The notes: a model not told the origin generated them from the letters alone. A stretch of DNA of 19,296 bases from Deltaproteobacteria bacterium (GCA_011056825.1 DSBH01000205.1:1-19296); one strand, 5' to 3'; shown: positions 1 to 6,774, counted from the first letter of the stretch. Numbers and translations: made by a program.

Positions 1-16
1 AAATAGGTGTGTTCTC

Positions 17-688
17 GTGGCTGATTCGACAAAGAAGAAAAGGACCAAAGCTCTCACGGATACCATGGAGGATTATCTGGAGGCGATTTTTGATCTGTCG
101 GAGCAAAAAAAAGCGGTGCGGGTCAAGGATATCGCCGGCAAAATGGATGTGCGCATGCCGACTGTTACCAGCATGTTGAAAACGTTGAGTGAGCGGGGAC
201 TGGTCAACTACGAACGCTATGAATACGTGGAATTGACGAAACGGGGTATCGCCATCGGGCGCGAGATGAGAAGAAAGCACGACGCCCTTCGGCAGTTTCT
301 CACGGATATTTTAAAAGTGGACGACGAAACCGCCGACGTGGAAGCCTGTAGAATGGAACACGCTCTCGGATCGGAGACGCTGGACCGGATCAGGGATTTC
401 ATGAGCTTTATTCATACTTGTCCCAGGACCGGCGAGAGCTGGCTCGAGCGTTTCGATGAATACCGGCGGAACGGAATGAACATGGAGGCCTGTCGTGAAC
501 AGGCGGAGGCGTTTTTTTACGACTTGAGGCAATGTTTCGATGTCGACGAGACGCCTTTAAAAAAGGACTTTCCGGCGGAACGCGGGACGGATCGGGCCGC
601 CACTCCCATAAAAGACACGGTTACACTCAAAAAAAAGGGCGCCCGCCGTGGTGAGCGGACGCCCGGAGCTGCGGTTAAAACTCCCTGA
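17..688 (+). CDS. DtxR/MntR-family metal-dependent transcriptional regulator
   Basis: The 223-residue product starts at GTG 17 with a weak AGGTG ribosome site just upstream. Residues about 12-75 form the winged helix-turn-helix of the DtxR/MntR family and about 80-145 the dimerisation/metal-binding region. Candidate metal ligands are D19, E22, H88, E109, C111, E114 and H115. The D-x-x-E pair matches MntR, whereas C-x-x-E-H resembles the DtxR/IdeR second site, so iron versus manganese preference cannot be assigned. No C-terminal SH3/FeoA-like domain is evident; the family core ends near residue 185. The last 35-40 residues are basic, low-complexity sequence encoded across the terminator of the convergent chemoreceptor gene, and the two coding regions overlap by 14 bp. 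Such proteins normally repress metal-uptake genes when metal-loaded; no target is visible here. Family is confident, function in this organism is not. Confidence 0.88.
   Translation: MADSTKKKRTKALTDTMEDYLEAIFDLSEQKKAVRVKDIAGKMDVRMPTVTSMLKTLSERGLVNYERYEYVELTKRGIAIGREMRRKHDALRQFLTDILKVDDETADVEACRMEHALGSETLDRIRDFMSFIHTCPRTGESWLERFDEYRRNGMNMEACREQAEAFFYDLRQCFDVDETPLKKDFPAERGTDRAATPIKDTVTLKKKGARRGERTPGAAVKTP
629..664 (-). terminator. Intrinsic terminator of the cheW-mcp operon
   Basis: Read on the minus strand, GGGCGTCCGC (664-655), an 8-nt loop and GCGGGCGCCC (646-637) form a 10-bp stem containing one G-U pair, followed directly by eight T (636-629). On the plus strand the same position would be an A-C mismatch and there is no T tract, so the element is directional. 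It starts about 10 nt past the chemoreceptor stop codon and lies wholly inside the 3' coding end of the metalloregulator gene. Confidence 0.85.
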
Positions 689-2705
689 ATTCCCCTTCAT
701 CGTCGTCTTCCATGGGGATTACTTCATCAAATTTTTTTTTCGTTTTTCTGGTATTGTTTCCTTCCGGCAGCCGGAGGGCGGCGTTCCCCTCTGTCGTTTC
801 TTTCCTGTCGGCATCAGTCCAGTCAGCGTCCACCGTCGATTGGCGGGCATCCCCGTCGGTGTTCGATGCCGCGAGGCGCGCTGTATGTGCGGATGCGCCG
901 ACGATCCCGGCAAGCTCGTGTACGACGGCGAGCATGCTTTCAGCCTGGGACGACAGCTCTTCGGCCGCGCTGGCCGATTCTTCGGCGTTGGACGCCGACT
1001 TCTGGGTTACCTTGTCCATTTCAGTGAGCGCAAGGTTTACCTGGCTGATGCCGTTGGACTGTTCGGCTGATGCCGTGGCGATTTCATCCACAAGCTGGCC
1101 GATTTTTTTCGACATGGTCATGTTTTCCTGAAAAGCATCCCGTGTGGAACCGGTCAGTTCGCTGCCTTTCTTGACGGCTTTGACCGTTGTTTCGATAAGA
1201 TCGCTTGTTGTTCTCGCCGCTTCTCCCGCCCGCATGGCCAGGTTTCGCACTTCGTCGGCCACCACGGCAAAACCGGCGCCGGCTTCGCCGGCCCGGGCGG
1301 CCTCCACCGCCGCGTTCAGGGCAAGCAGGTTCGTCTGGAAAGCGATTTCATCGATGGTCTTGATGATTTTGCTCGTTTCTTCACTGGACCTGGTAATTTC
1401 CTCCACGGCACGGCCCATTTCTTCCATGTGTGAACTGACTTTTTCGATCGTGCGGCGGGTGTCGTCCATCATGGCCTTTGCCTGACCCGCGTTGTCGGCG
1501 TTCTGTTTGGTCATGGAGTCCATTTCCTCCATGGACGACGATGTTTCCTCGAGAGAAGACGCCTGTTCCGAAGTACCCTCGGCGAGATTCTGGCTTGACG
1601 AAGCAACCTGCATCGAGGCGTCCCCGATCTGTTCCGATACGTCGTTGAGGTTCACAATAATTTTCTGAATTGAATGCGTTGTGGTCCGCGTGATTGCAAA
1701 CCCGAGTATCATGGCGAGCGCCACGCCCGCCAGCATGGAAATCAGGGAAAATATTTTCAGAAAACCTGCCTGTACGGTGGATTGCCTGACCTCCTCGTCG
1801 GCAATGTGATCGCTGATGATGATCAGGGAATCCAGGTGACCGAAAGACCGTTCCTGCAGCTCGGCGGCTTGTACCATGGCAAGTTCGTTAATGCGCTGCT
1901 GTAGCTCTTCGGCCGCGCGGATTTCACTGATGAGTTCATCGATGAAACCGTGAAACGACCGGGCGGCGGGCAGCATGCCCTCGCGGAAATGACGTTCCGC
2001 TTCAAACGTGTTGAGTGACTGAACGGCCTCCTTAACCGGAACTACTGATTCGAACAGTTGCCTGTTGGCATGTTCCAGGTTTTCCACGATGTCCTGTATC
2101 CGTTCGTTGCTGGTTGAAAAATCGTCCAGCCACTGACTGAAGGCGTTGTCGTCGGCATCGGCGAATTCCTGGTTTGTATCAGAAAGGCCCACCATCTGCA
2201 GGGTCTTGGCCAGGAAATCATTTGTGTCGGCCCGGAAACGCTGAAGATCGGAGAGCAGCAGGGTGGGATTCAGAATGTCGAGGGAATCAAATTCCCTGCA
2301 GAGCCCGAGAAATTCGTTATTTATTTTTTCCCACTCGTCGGAGACCGCGAGGAACGCTCGCCACTCCTGCGCCTCTTTATCACTTCGGGGCAACGACGCG
2401 TAAACATCGGACGCTGACTCGTAATGTTTCCTTGCCCTGTCGATCCGTTCGTATTGTTCCAGGCGGTTTTCAAGCGGAATGGCGGTGTTGAGGAGAGTCC
2501 GCTGGGCGCTGACCATTTCTGCAACGCCCGCCTTGATTTCGAGTACGCTTTTGACTGCGGGAAGTCGGACTGTGCCGATATCGGTGATTGCCTTGTCACT
2601 CTGGTAGGCTCCGTAATAGGCCACGACTCCCAGCAGAAGCGTTATCAGCGCCACGGCCGAAAAACCGAGGAGCAGCTTCGTTCCCAACTTCATACCTTTA
2701 ATCAT
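675..2705 (-). CDS. Methyl-accepting chemotaxis protein (transmembrane chemoreceptor)
   Basis: This is a 676-residue receptor that senses a periplasmic signal and controls CheA through CheW. The start chosen is ATG 2705, which has a GGGAGGGG ribosome site 6 nt upstream and overlaps the cheW stop by 8 bp; an in-frame ATG at 2735 would add ten residues but lacks such a site. Visible parts: TM1 about 10-33, a roughly 280-residue all-helical periplasmic domain (four-helix-bundle or double-bundle type), TM2 about 315-338, then a short linker with no convincing HAMP domain. The cytoplasmic helical hairpin has the canonical tip IAFQTNLLALNAAVEAARAG near 454-473. A flexible tail of about 65 residues ends in EFREF, which fits the CheR-binding pentapeptide pattern x-[HFYW]-x-x-[HFYW]. 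The ligand cannot be predicted. Confidence 0.95.
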   Translation of the reverse strand: MIKGMKLGTKLLLGFSAVALITLLLGVVAYYGAYQSDKAITDIGTVRLPAVKSVLEIKAGVAEMVSAQRTLLNTAIPLENRLEQYERIDRARKHYESASDVYASLPRSDKEAQEWRAFLAVSDEWEKINNEFLGLCREFDSLDILNPTLLLSDLQRFRADTNDFLAKTLQMVGLSDTNQEFADADDNAFSQWLDDFSTSNERIQDIVENLEHANRQLFESVVPVKEAVQSLNTFEAERHFREGMLPAARSFHGFIDELISEIRAAEELQQRINELAMVQAAELQERSFGHLDSLIIISDHIADEEVRQSTVQAGFLKIFSLISMLAGVALAMILGFAITRTTTHSIQKIIVNLNDVSEQIGDASMQVASSSQNLAEGTSEQASSLEETSSSMEEMDSMTKQNADNAGQAKAMMDDTRRTIEKVSSHMEEMGRAVEEITRSSEETSKIIKTIDEIAFQTNLLALNAAVEAARAGEAGAGFAVVADEVRNLAMRAGEAARTTSDLIETTVKAVKKGSELTGSTRDAFQENMTMSKKIGQLVDEIATASAEQSNGISQVNLALTEMDKVTQKSASNAEESASAAEELSSQAESMLAVVHELAGIVGASAHTARLAASNTDGDARQSTVDADWTDADRKETTEGNAALRLPEGNNTRKTKKKFDEVIPMEDDDEGEFREF

Positions 2706-3243
2706 CTTGTTCCCCTCCCTTGACGCTTTTTTCATCGACGCCGTCCCTGAGCATTTCCATTGTTTCGGCCGTCAGTATACGATCGATGTCGAGAAGAATT
2801 TTTACGCTTTTTTCATCTTTTGCCATTCCCAGAATATAACCGGTTCGCAGGCGTGTTCCAAAAGAAGGGGGCGGTTCGACCTGCTCGTCTCTCACGTTGA
2901 GCACTTCCGATACTGAGTCCACCACAAGTCCGATCGGTACGGTCATATCGCCTTCCCTGATTTCGACGACGATGATGCAGGTTCTCTCTGAATATTCAGC
3001 GGATTCCATGCCGAATTTGAGGCGTAGATCGATGACGGGAATGACCTTTCCGCGAAGATTGATAACGCCTTTCACGAAAGCAGGGAGACGCGGTATCGGC
3101 GTTACGGTCATCATGCCGATTATTTCTTTCACCTTGAGAATGCCTATGCCGTATTCCTCTCCGGCCAGGCTGAAGGTAAGATACTTGCCCGCCAGTGCGG
3201 TTTTCCCCGTCGGGTTTTCCACTGCTTCATCAAGGTTCTTCAT
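2698..3243 (-). CDS. cheW: CheW chemotaxis adaptor protein
   Basis: The 181-residue protein is essentially one CheW domain, which bridges chemoreceptors and the CheA kinase. Typical CheW features are present: YLTFSLAGEEYGIGILKVKEI near residues 21-41, PIPRLPAFVKGVINLRGKVIPVIDL near 49-73, and a late GLVVDSVSEVLNV segment. A short N-terminal extension of about 20 residues and a charged C-terminal tail flank the domain. The ATG at 3243 has only a distant AGGAAA motif, so initiation may be weak. The downstream receptor start overlaps its stop codon, which suggests translational coupling and a dedicated CheW-receptor pair. Transcription is very probably from the FliA-type promoter about 150 bp upstream, placing it in the late flagellar class. 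Slightly longer than a minimal CheW; otherwise ordinary. Confidence 0.95.
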   Translation of the reverse strand: MKNLDEAVENPTGKTALAGKYLTFSLAGEEYGIGILKVKEIIGMMTVTPIPRLPAFVKGVINLRGKVIPVIDLRLKFGMESAEYSERTCIIVVEIREGDMTVPIGLVVDSVSEVLNVRDEQVEPPPSFGTRLRTGYILGMAKDEKSVKILLDIDRILTAETMEMLRDGVDEKSVKGGEQDD

Positions 3244-3398
3244 GATGGACTACGCTTTTTCCTTTCCGTGCAAGCTCGTGAGTTGCTCCTGCGCCGGAAT
3301 GGATTGAAAGCACAAAATATACCATTCCCAATAAATAGTATGGTTGACCGGGCAAGAACGGAAACAAAAAAACGCCGGAATCTCTCACCTTTAAAAGT

Positions 3399-3425
3399 TA
3401 TTCGGCAGGATGAAAAAAAACTTTA
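3399..3425 (-). promoter_or_regulatory. Sigma-28 (FliA) promoter for cheW-mcp
   Basis: On the minus strand, TAAAGTTT at 3425-3418 matches the FliA -35 consensus in all eight positions. It is followed by exactly 11 bp and GCCGAATA at 3406-3399, which matches GCCGATAA at six of eight. Transcription would begin near 3392, giving a 5' leader of about 150 nt before cheW. The spacing and the chemotaxis genes downstream make this a convincing late-class flagellar promoter. Confidence 0.85.
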
Positions 3426-3465
3426 ATGACCGTGAACAAACCAAACCTGCCTACCGTAAGGTTCG

Positions 3466-3503
3466 CGCGCGGGGCGGCAGCAGCAGGACGATTGCCTCGC
3501 GCG
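3466..3503. repeat. GC-rich inverted repeat, 10-bp arms
   Basis: CGCGCGGGGC at 3466-3475 pairs with GCCTCGCGCG at 3494-3503, with one G-T wobble on the plus strand and an 18-nt loop. It is not followed by a T tract on either strand, so it is not an obvious intrinsic terminator. It sits about 40 bp upstream of the sigma-28 -35 element and may separate the divergent promoters. Role unknown. Confidence 0.5.
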
Positions 3504-3527
3504 TCCCTGCCGATGGTCCATAGATTT

Positions 3528-3576
3528 TTGTCGGCCTGCCGTCAATTCTTTGGCTCTTTTCATCACAGATTGTGAT
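3528..3576. promoter_or_regulatory. Two dyads, candidate activator-binding sites
   Basis: TTGTCGGC-CT-GCCGTCAA (3528-3545) is an 18-bp inverted repeat with one mismatched pair, and ATCACA-GAT-TGTGAT (3562-3576) is a perfect 15-bp dyad. Their centres are about 140 and 108 bp upstream of the predicted sigma-54 start at 3677, a usual distance for NtrC-family activators. The binding protein is unknown, and the assignment rests on position and symmetry only. Confidence 0.35.
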
Positions 3577-3650
3577 CGATCCGCCGGCGGACATCATCGT
3601 CGAGTCCCTGTGGCCGTCAAGCGGTCCTGTCGACTGCGAAACAGTGATAA

Positions 3651-3666
3651 TGGTATGCAATTTGCT
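3651..3666 (+). promoter_or_regulatory. Candidate sigma-54 promoter for the SPOR-TPR/kinase/regulator genes
   Basis: TGGTATGCAATTTGCT has the invariant GG (3652-3653) and GC (3664-3665) exactly 10 bp apart and matches TGGCACG-N4-TTGCW except at two positions. The start would be near 3677, about 50 nt upstream of the ATG at 3727. Its location in a noncoding region directly ahead of an operon that encodes a sigma-54 activator supports it. Confidence 0.6.
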
Positions 3667-3726
3667 CATTGGAAATATCGAGAAAAAACAGCGGGTCCTC
3701 AGGGTCCCGCGCGAATCGTGAATCAT

Positions 3727-6666
3727 ATGGGACGTACAAACATTACCATGACAGTCGCCGCTCTGGTGGTGTGGAGCATCGCGGCACTTTTTTGCGCCGG
3801 CCAATGCGAGGCCGCATTCGGCGTACATGTGGCCTCTTTCAAGGAAAAGGATCACGCAGAAGCCCTGGTTCGCTCGCTCGAAGAGCAGGACTGCGAGGCT
3901 TTCATTATGGACGTTTCCCTGCCGGGGCGAGGAGACTGGCACCGGGTGTTCGCCGCTGTTCACGAGGATCGGGGTGAAGCCCGTCGGTATGGCGATGCGC
4001 TTCGGAAACGCGGCATCATCGACGATTACTCTCTCTTGTCGTTCGAACCGGATGTTTCCGATCGGGTCGGCACGCCGCCGGAAACCGTTTTCAGTATCCT
4101 GGCGGGTTCCTTCAAGGATCGGGAGCGGGCGGAAGCGATGATCAGCCGTTTTCGAAAAGAGGATGTGCGGGCCCGTTCTGCTTTCGTTTCCCTGCCGGGC
4201 AAGGGGGACTGGCACCGGGTGTTTGTAGGCTTTTACAAGGATCGTGAAGAGGTCGAAGAACGGGCCGCTGAACTGGAGAAACAGGGGATGCTTGGAGAAT
4301 GGACTGTCATGGAGCTGGAAGGGATTCCAGGCGATGAACCGGACGCGGTGGAGACGGCCGCGCATTCCGGGACTCATGACAGAGGAGAGAATAACCGGCC
4401 CTCCGGCGTGGATGGCGGTGATATGCCGGCGAAGCAGAAAAATGGTGAGGGAACAGATAGCCTGGAAGGTTCCGGCGATGGTCGAAGGACTGCGCCCTCC
4501 GGCGCGGATGCGGAGGATGTGTCGGCACGGCGGACAGATGCCAAAGAAACCCACGACCCGGCCGGTAGCGTGAATGCAAAGCTGGACGATGACGGGCAAT
4601 CAGATCATTCAGTTGAAGAAGAGCCGGTCACTGCCGGTGATCCTGTTTTTGCAAAGCAGGTGGACGCGGCAAAAAATGATGCGCGGCCTGCACCGTCCGG
4701 GGAAACGGGGGAAGATTCACTGTTTACGGAAGCCCTGTCGTCATTCGAGGCGGGAAACTATGAAACCGCACTGGAACAATTCGAGGCAATCCTGGAGAAC
4801 GAAAGTCTGGATGAAGACGCGAGAGAGTTTGCCCTTCGACGGGCCGCCGACAGCTTCTTCCAGCTGTCCCTGAAACGGGATCGGCGTTCCGTGAACAGCG
4901 CAATCGATCGTTACCGGGATATACTGCGGCTGTACCCGGATGGGGCCCGGGGAAACGATGATATACTCCTGCAAATGGCCGAAGGGTATGAATCTCTGGG
5001 TCTTTACCAGGAAGGCCTTCGGGAGTTGAACCGACTTTGTGATGATTATCCCGATTCTTCCCTCGTTCCCAGGGCGGTCTACCTGCGGGGACGTTTTTAT
5101 TACCGGATGCAACGGTTCGAAAAGGCCGTCGAAGAACTTTCACGGTACACGTCAAAATACCCACAGGGTGAAGATCTGCGTTCGGCTCTCATCACGCTGG
5201 GCGACAGTTATTCGCAGCTGGAACGGTTCGCCGAAGCGGACGAGGTTTTCGACCGGGCGATACGCATGTGGCCGTCGCTCGAAGCGGTGCCCCGGCAGGA
5301 CCTGTTGACCCTGGGATCCCATTACATGAGGAGCGGAAATTACGAGCGCGGACTCGATATTTTTCTCGGCTGGTTCAACCTTTATCCCGAAGCTCCCGAA
5401 GCTCCCGAGGTCCTCCACGGTGCGGGCCGGATTCTCGCCGTCATGGACCAGGTCCCGGCGGCCCTGGGCTTGCTCGCGATGGTGGTAAAACGATATCCCG
5501 ACACCCGCCAGGCGATGGAAAGCATTGTTATCATGGCGGACCTGGGATTGCGCCGGCCGGGGCGTTCACTTCCCTGTCATATTTTTGACGGCATGGAGTA
5601 TTACCGTGATCCGGTGTTTGCTTTCGACGAAGTCATGGCGCAGAGCGAGGAGCGGGAACGGCGGGAAGAGCTGCTCTTTCTCAAGGCGAACGCCCTGATT
5701 CGATTGAAACGTTACCGGGAAGCCTTCGAAACGGCCCGTAGTCTCCAGGAACAGTCTCCCTGGGGGCCTTTTCGAAAGGAAAACATACAAAATCTGACGG
5801 ATATCGGCGAACACCTCGTCGACAACTATCATGAAAAGGGCGATTACCTGGCGGCGGCCGAGGTTTTTCTCGAGGTACGCCGTTTTGGATTTGTCGGTTC
5901 AGCGGATTACGAGTCACTTTTCAGTGCCGCTGACAGCCTGGTGGAAATCGGGCTGGTTTCCACGGCCCGTTTTGTTTACGAGGGCGTTCTTTCCCGGTGC
6001 CGTCCTGAAAAGCCGGCGGCGCGGGCCATGGCCGCTCTCGCCGGAATCGAGTTTCGGGAAAAAAGGTACAATGAAGCCCGGACCGGAGCGCAGGAAGCCC
6101 TCAATCTGGCGTCGTCGAGCCACAGTGAGCCCGCCCGTCGAGCCTCGGAAATATTGGGAGACATATCTTTTATCGAAGGGGATTGTGAAAAGGCTGCCGG
6201 TCATTTCGCCGGCATCGCAGGCATGGAAGCGCCGCCCGATGAACGGCGGCGGATATTGGTGAAATACGGTCATGCCTTGAGAGCCCTCCGACATTATTCG
6301 GCGGCGGCGGTCCAGTATGAACGGGCACTGTCAATCAATGCCGTCGACGACGCTGATGCCCCGGATCTCCCGCGGCTCGCTCATGAAGGGTTGGCGGAAT
6401 GTCATTTTCACCGTGGAAATTATGAAAAAAGCGCGCTCCTTTACCGGCGTCTGCTTGAAACGGTACGGAACGAAACGGAAGCCTGCTGGGTACGATATCG
6501 TCTCGGCCAGTCTTATGCGCGTCTGCCTGATGCCGACATGGCTGCGCAGGCATTCGAATTATTGAAAGAAGAATCCGGCGGACCGTTCTGGAAACGTGTC
6601 GCTGATTACGGGCAAAACTACGAATCGTTTCACGCGAGGTATGCGAAACCGGCTCAGGTGCGTTGA
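3727..6666 (+). CDS. Secreted protein with two SPOR domains and many TPR repeats
   Basis: With the start at ATG 3727 the product has 979 residues. Residues 1-29 form a Sec signal peptide (R3, hydrophobic stretch, likely cut after CEA); there is no proper lipobox. Two SPOR domains follow at about 31-106 and 118-198, each containing SLPG-(R/K)-GDWHRVF; the two are similar in DNA with an offset of 273 bp, suggesting duplication. SPOR domains bind peptidoglycan strands lacking stem peptides. Residues about 200-325 are acidic, repetitive linker, and about 330-965 is tandem TPR helices resembling BamD/YbgF-type periplasmic proteins. It is encoded ahead of the flagellar kinase and regulator, so a role in cell-wall passage or polar siting of the flagellum, or in signalling to the kinase, is plausible but unproven. 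No clear ribosome site precedes the ATG; a GTG at 3718 would add three residues. Confidence 0.85.
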   Translation: MGRTNITMTVAALVVWSIAALFCAGQCEAAFGVHVASFKEKDHAEALVRSLEEQDCEAFIMDVSLPGRGDWHRVFAAVHEDRGEARRYGDALRKRGIIDDYSLLSFEPDVSDRVGTPPETVFSILAGSFKDRERAEAMISRFRKEDVRARSAFVSLPGKGDWHRVFVGFYKDREEVEERAAELEKQGMLGEWTVMELEGIPGDEPDAVETAAHSGTHDRGENNRPSGVDGGDMPAKQKNGEGTDSLEGSGDGRRTAPSGADAEDVSARRTDAKETHDPAGSVNAKLDDDGQSDHSVEEEPVTAGDPVFAKQVDAAKNDARPAPSGETGEDSLFTEALSSFEAGNYETALEQFEAILENESLDEDAREFALRRAADSFFQLSLKRDRRSVNSAIDRYRDILRLYPDGARGNDDILLQMAEGYESLGLYQEGLRELNRLCDDYPDSSLVPRAVYLRGRFYYRMQRFEKAVEELSRYTSKYPQGEDLRSALITLGDSYSQLERFAEADEVFDRAIRMWPSLEAVPRQDLLTLGSHYMRSGNYERGLDIFLGWFNLYPEAPEAPEVLHGAGRILAVMDQVPAALGLLAMVVKRYPDTRQAMESIVIMADLGLRRPGRSLPCHIFDGMEYYRDPVFAFDEVMAQSEERERREELLFLKANALIRLKRYREAFETARSLQEQSPWGPFRKENIQNLTDIGEHLVDNYHEKGDYLAAAEVFLEVRRFGFVGSADYESLFSAADSLVEIGLVSTARFVYEGVLSRCRPEKPAARAMAALAGIEFREKRYNEARTGAQEALNLASSSHSEPARRASEILGDISFIEGDCEKAAGHFAGIAGMEAPPDERRRILVKYGHALRALRHYSAAAVQYERALSINAVDDADAPDLPRLAHEGLAECHFHRGNYEKSALLYRRLLETVRNETEACWVRYRLGQSYARLPDADMAAQAFELLKEESGGPFWKRVADYGQNYESFHARYAKPAQVR

Positions 6667-6680
6667 AAAAACTATCAGAG

Positions 6681-6774
6681 GCGGCATTTGATACCCCAAA
6701 GGGGCATTTGATACCCCAAAGGGGCATTTGATACCCCAAAGGGGCATTCGATACCCCAAAGGGGCATTTGATAC
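6681..6774. repeat. 20-bp tandem repeat array, about 4.7 copies
   Basis: The unit GGGGCATTTGATACCCCAAA recurs with an exact 20-bp period from 6681. The first copy begins GCGG, the fourth carries CATTCG, and the fifth stops after GGGGCATTTGATAC. It fills most of the 132-bp gap between the SPOR-TPR gene and the kinase gene and ends 10 bp before the kinase ribosome site. Each unit can fold in two registers, CCCC-AAA-GGGG or GGGG-N9-CCCC. On the minus strand both registers give 7-bp stems with a G-U pair. The period is not a multiple of three, so it is not coding. No other copies were noticed in this window. Confidence 0.95.

Larger units (their letters stand above)
3244..3726. other. Divergent intergenic region between cheW and the SPOR-TPR gene
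   Basis: No convincing gene lies in these 483 bases. They hold the leftward sigma-28 promoter, a GC-rich 10-bp inverted repeat (3466-3503), two dyads at 3528-3545 and 3562-3576 that could be activator sites, a perfect CCGCCGGCGG palindrome (3581-3590), the rightward sigma-54 candidate at 3651-3666, and a small leader hairpin at 3691-3710 (GCGGG/CCCGC plus an inner CC/GG). An open frame continues upstream of the SPOR-TPR start to 3550, but its residues lack any recognisable domain and the secretion signal begins at 3727. Confidence 0.6.

Noticed and set aside
2706..2735. Upstream start for the chemoreceptor at ATG 2735
   Set aside because: The ATG at 2705 has a strong GGGAGGGG site at proper spacing; the longer form would read through that site and overlap cheW by 38 bp.
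3310..3324. Minus-strand sigma-54-like element (TGGTATATTTTGTGCT) ahead of cheW
   Set aside because: It has GG-N10-GC spacing but lacks the TTGC and most of the TGGCACG element; the sigma-28 promoter is a much better match.
3371..3406. Possible minus-strand terminator GCCGAA...TTCCGGC followed by seven T
   Set aside because: The loop is about 20 nt with a bulged, short stem, and the same bases form the sigma-28 -10 region and start site.
3550..3726. N-terminal extension of the SPOR-TPR gene starting at ATG 3550
   Set aside because: The extra 59 residues show no domain, would bury the signal peptide, and would put the sigma-54 element inside the coding region.
3937..3953. TGGCACCGGGTGTTCGC within the SPOR coding region (also near 4210)
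   Set aside because: The GC is not at the required spacing and the sequence is explained by the conserved GDWHRVF codons of both SPOR domains.
3451..4599. Long minus-strand open frame of 382 codons
   Set aside because: Most of it is antisense to the SPOR-TPR gene, whose domains are clear; the minus-strand product has no recognisable domain. Only its last 48 codons lie outside that gene and are noted as a weak finding.
6681..6774. CRISPR array
   Set aside because: The 20-bp units are contiguous with no unique spacers and there are no cas genes.
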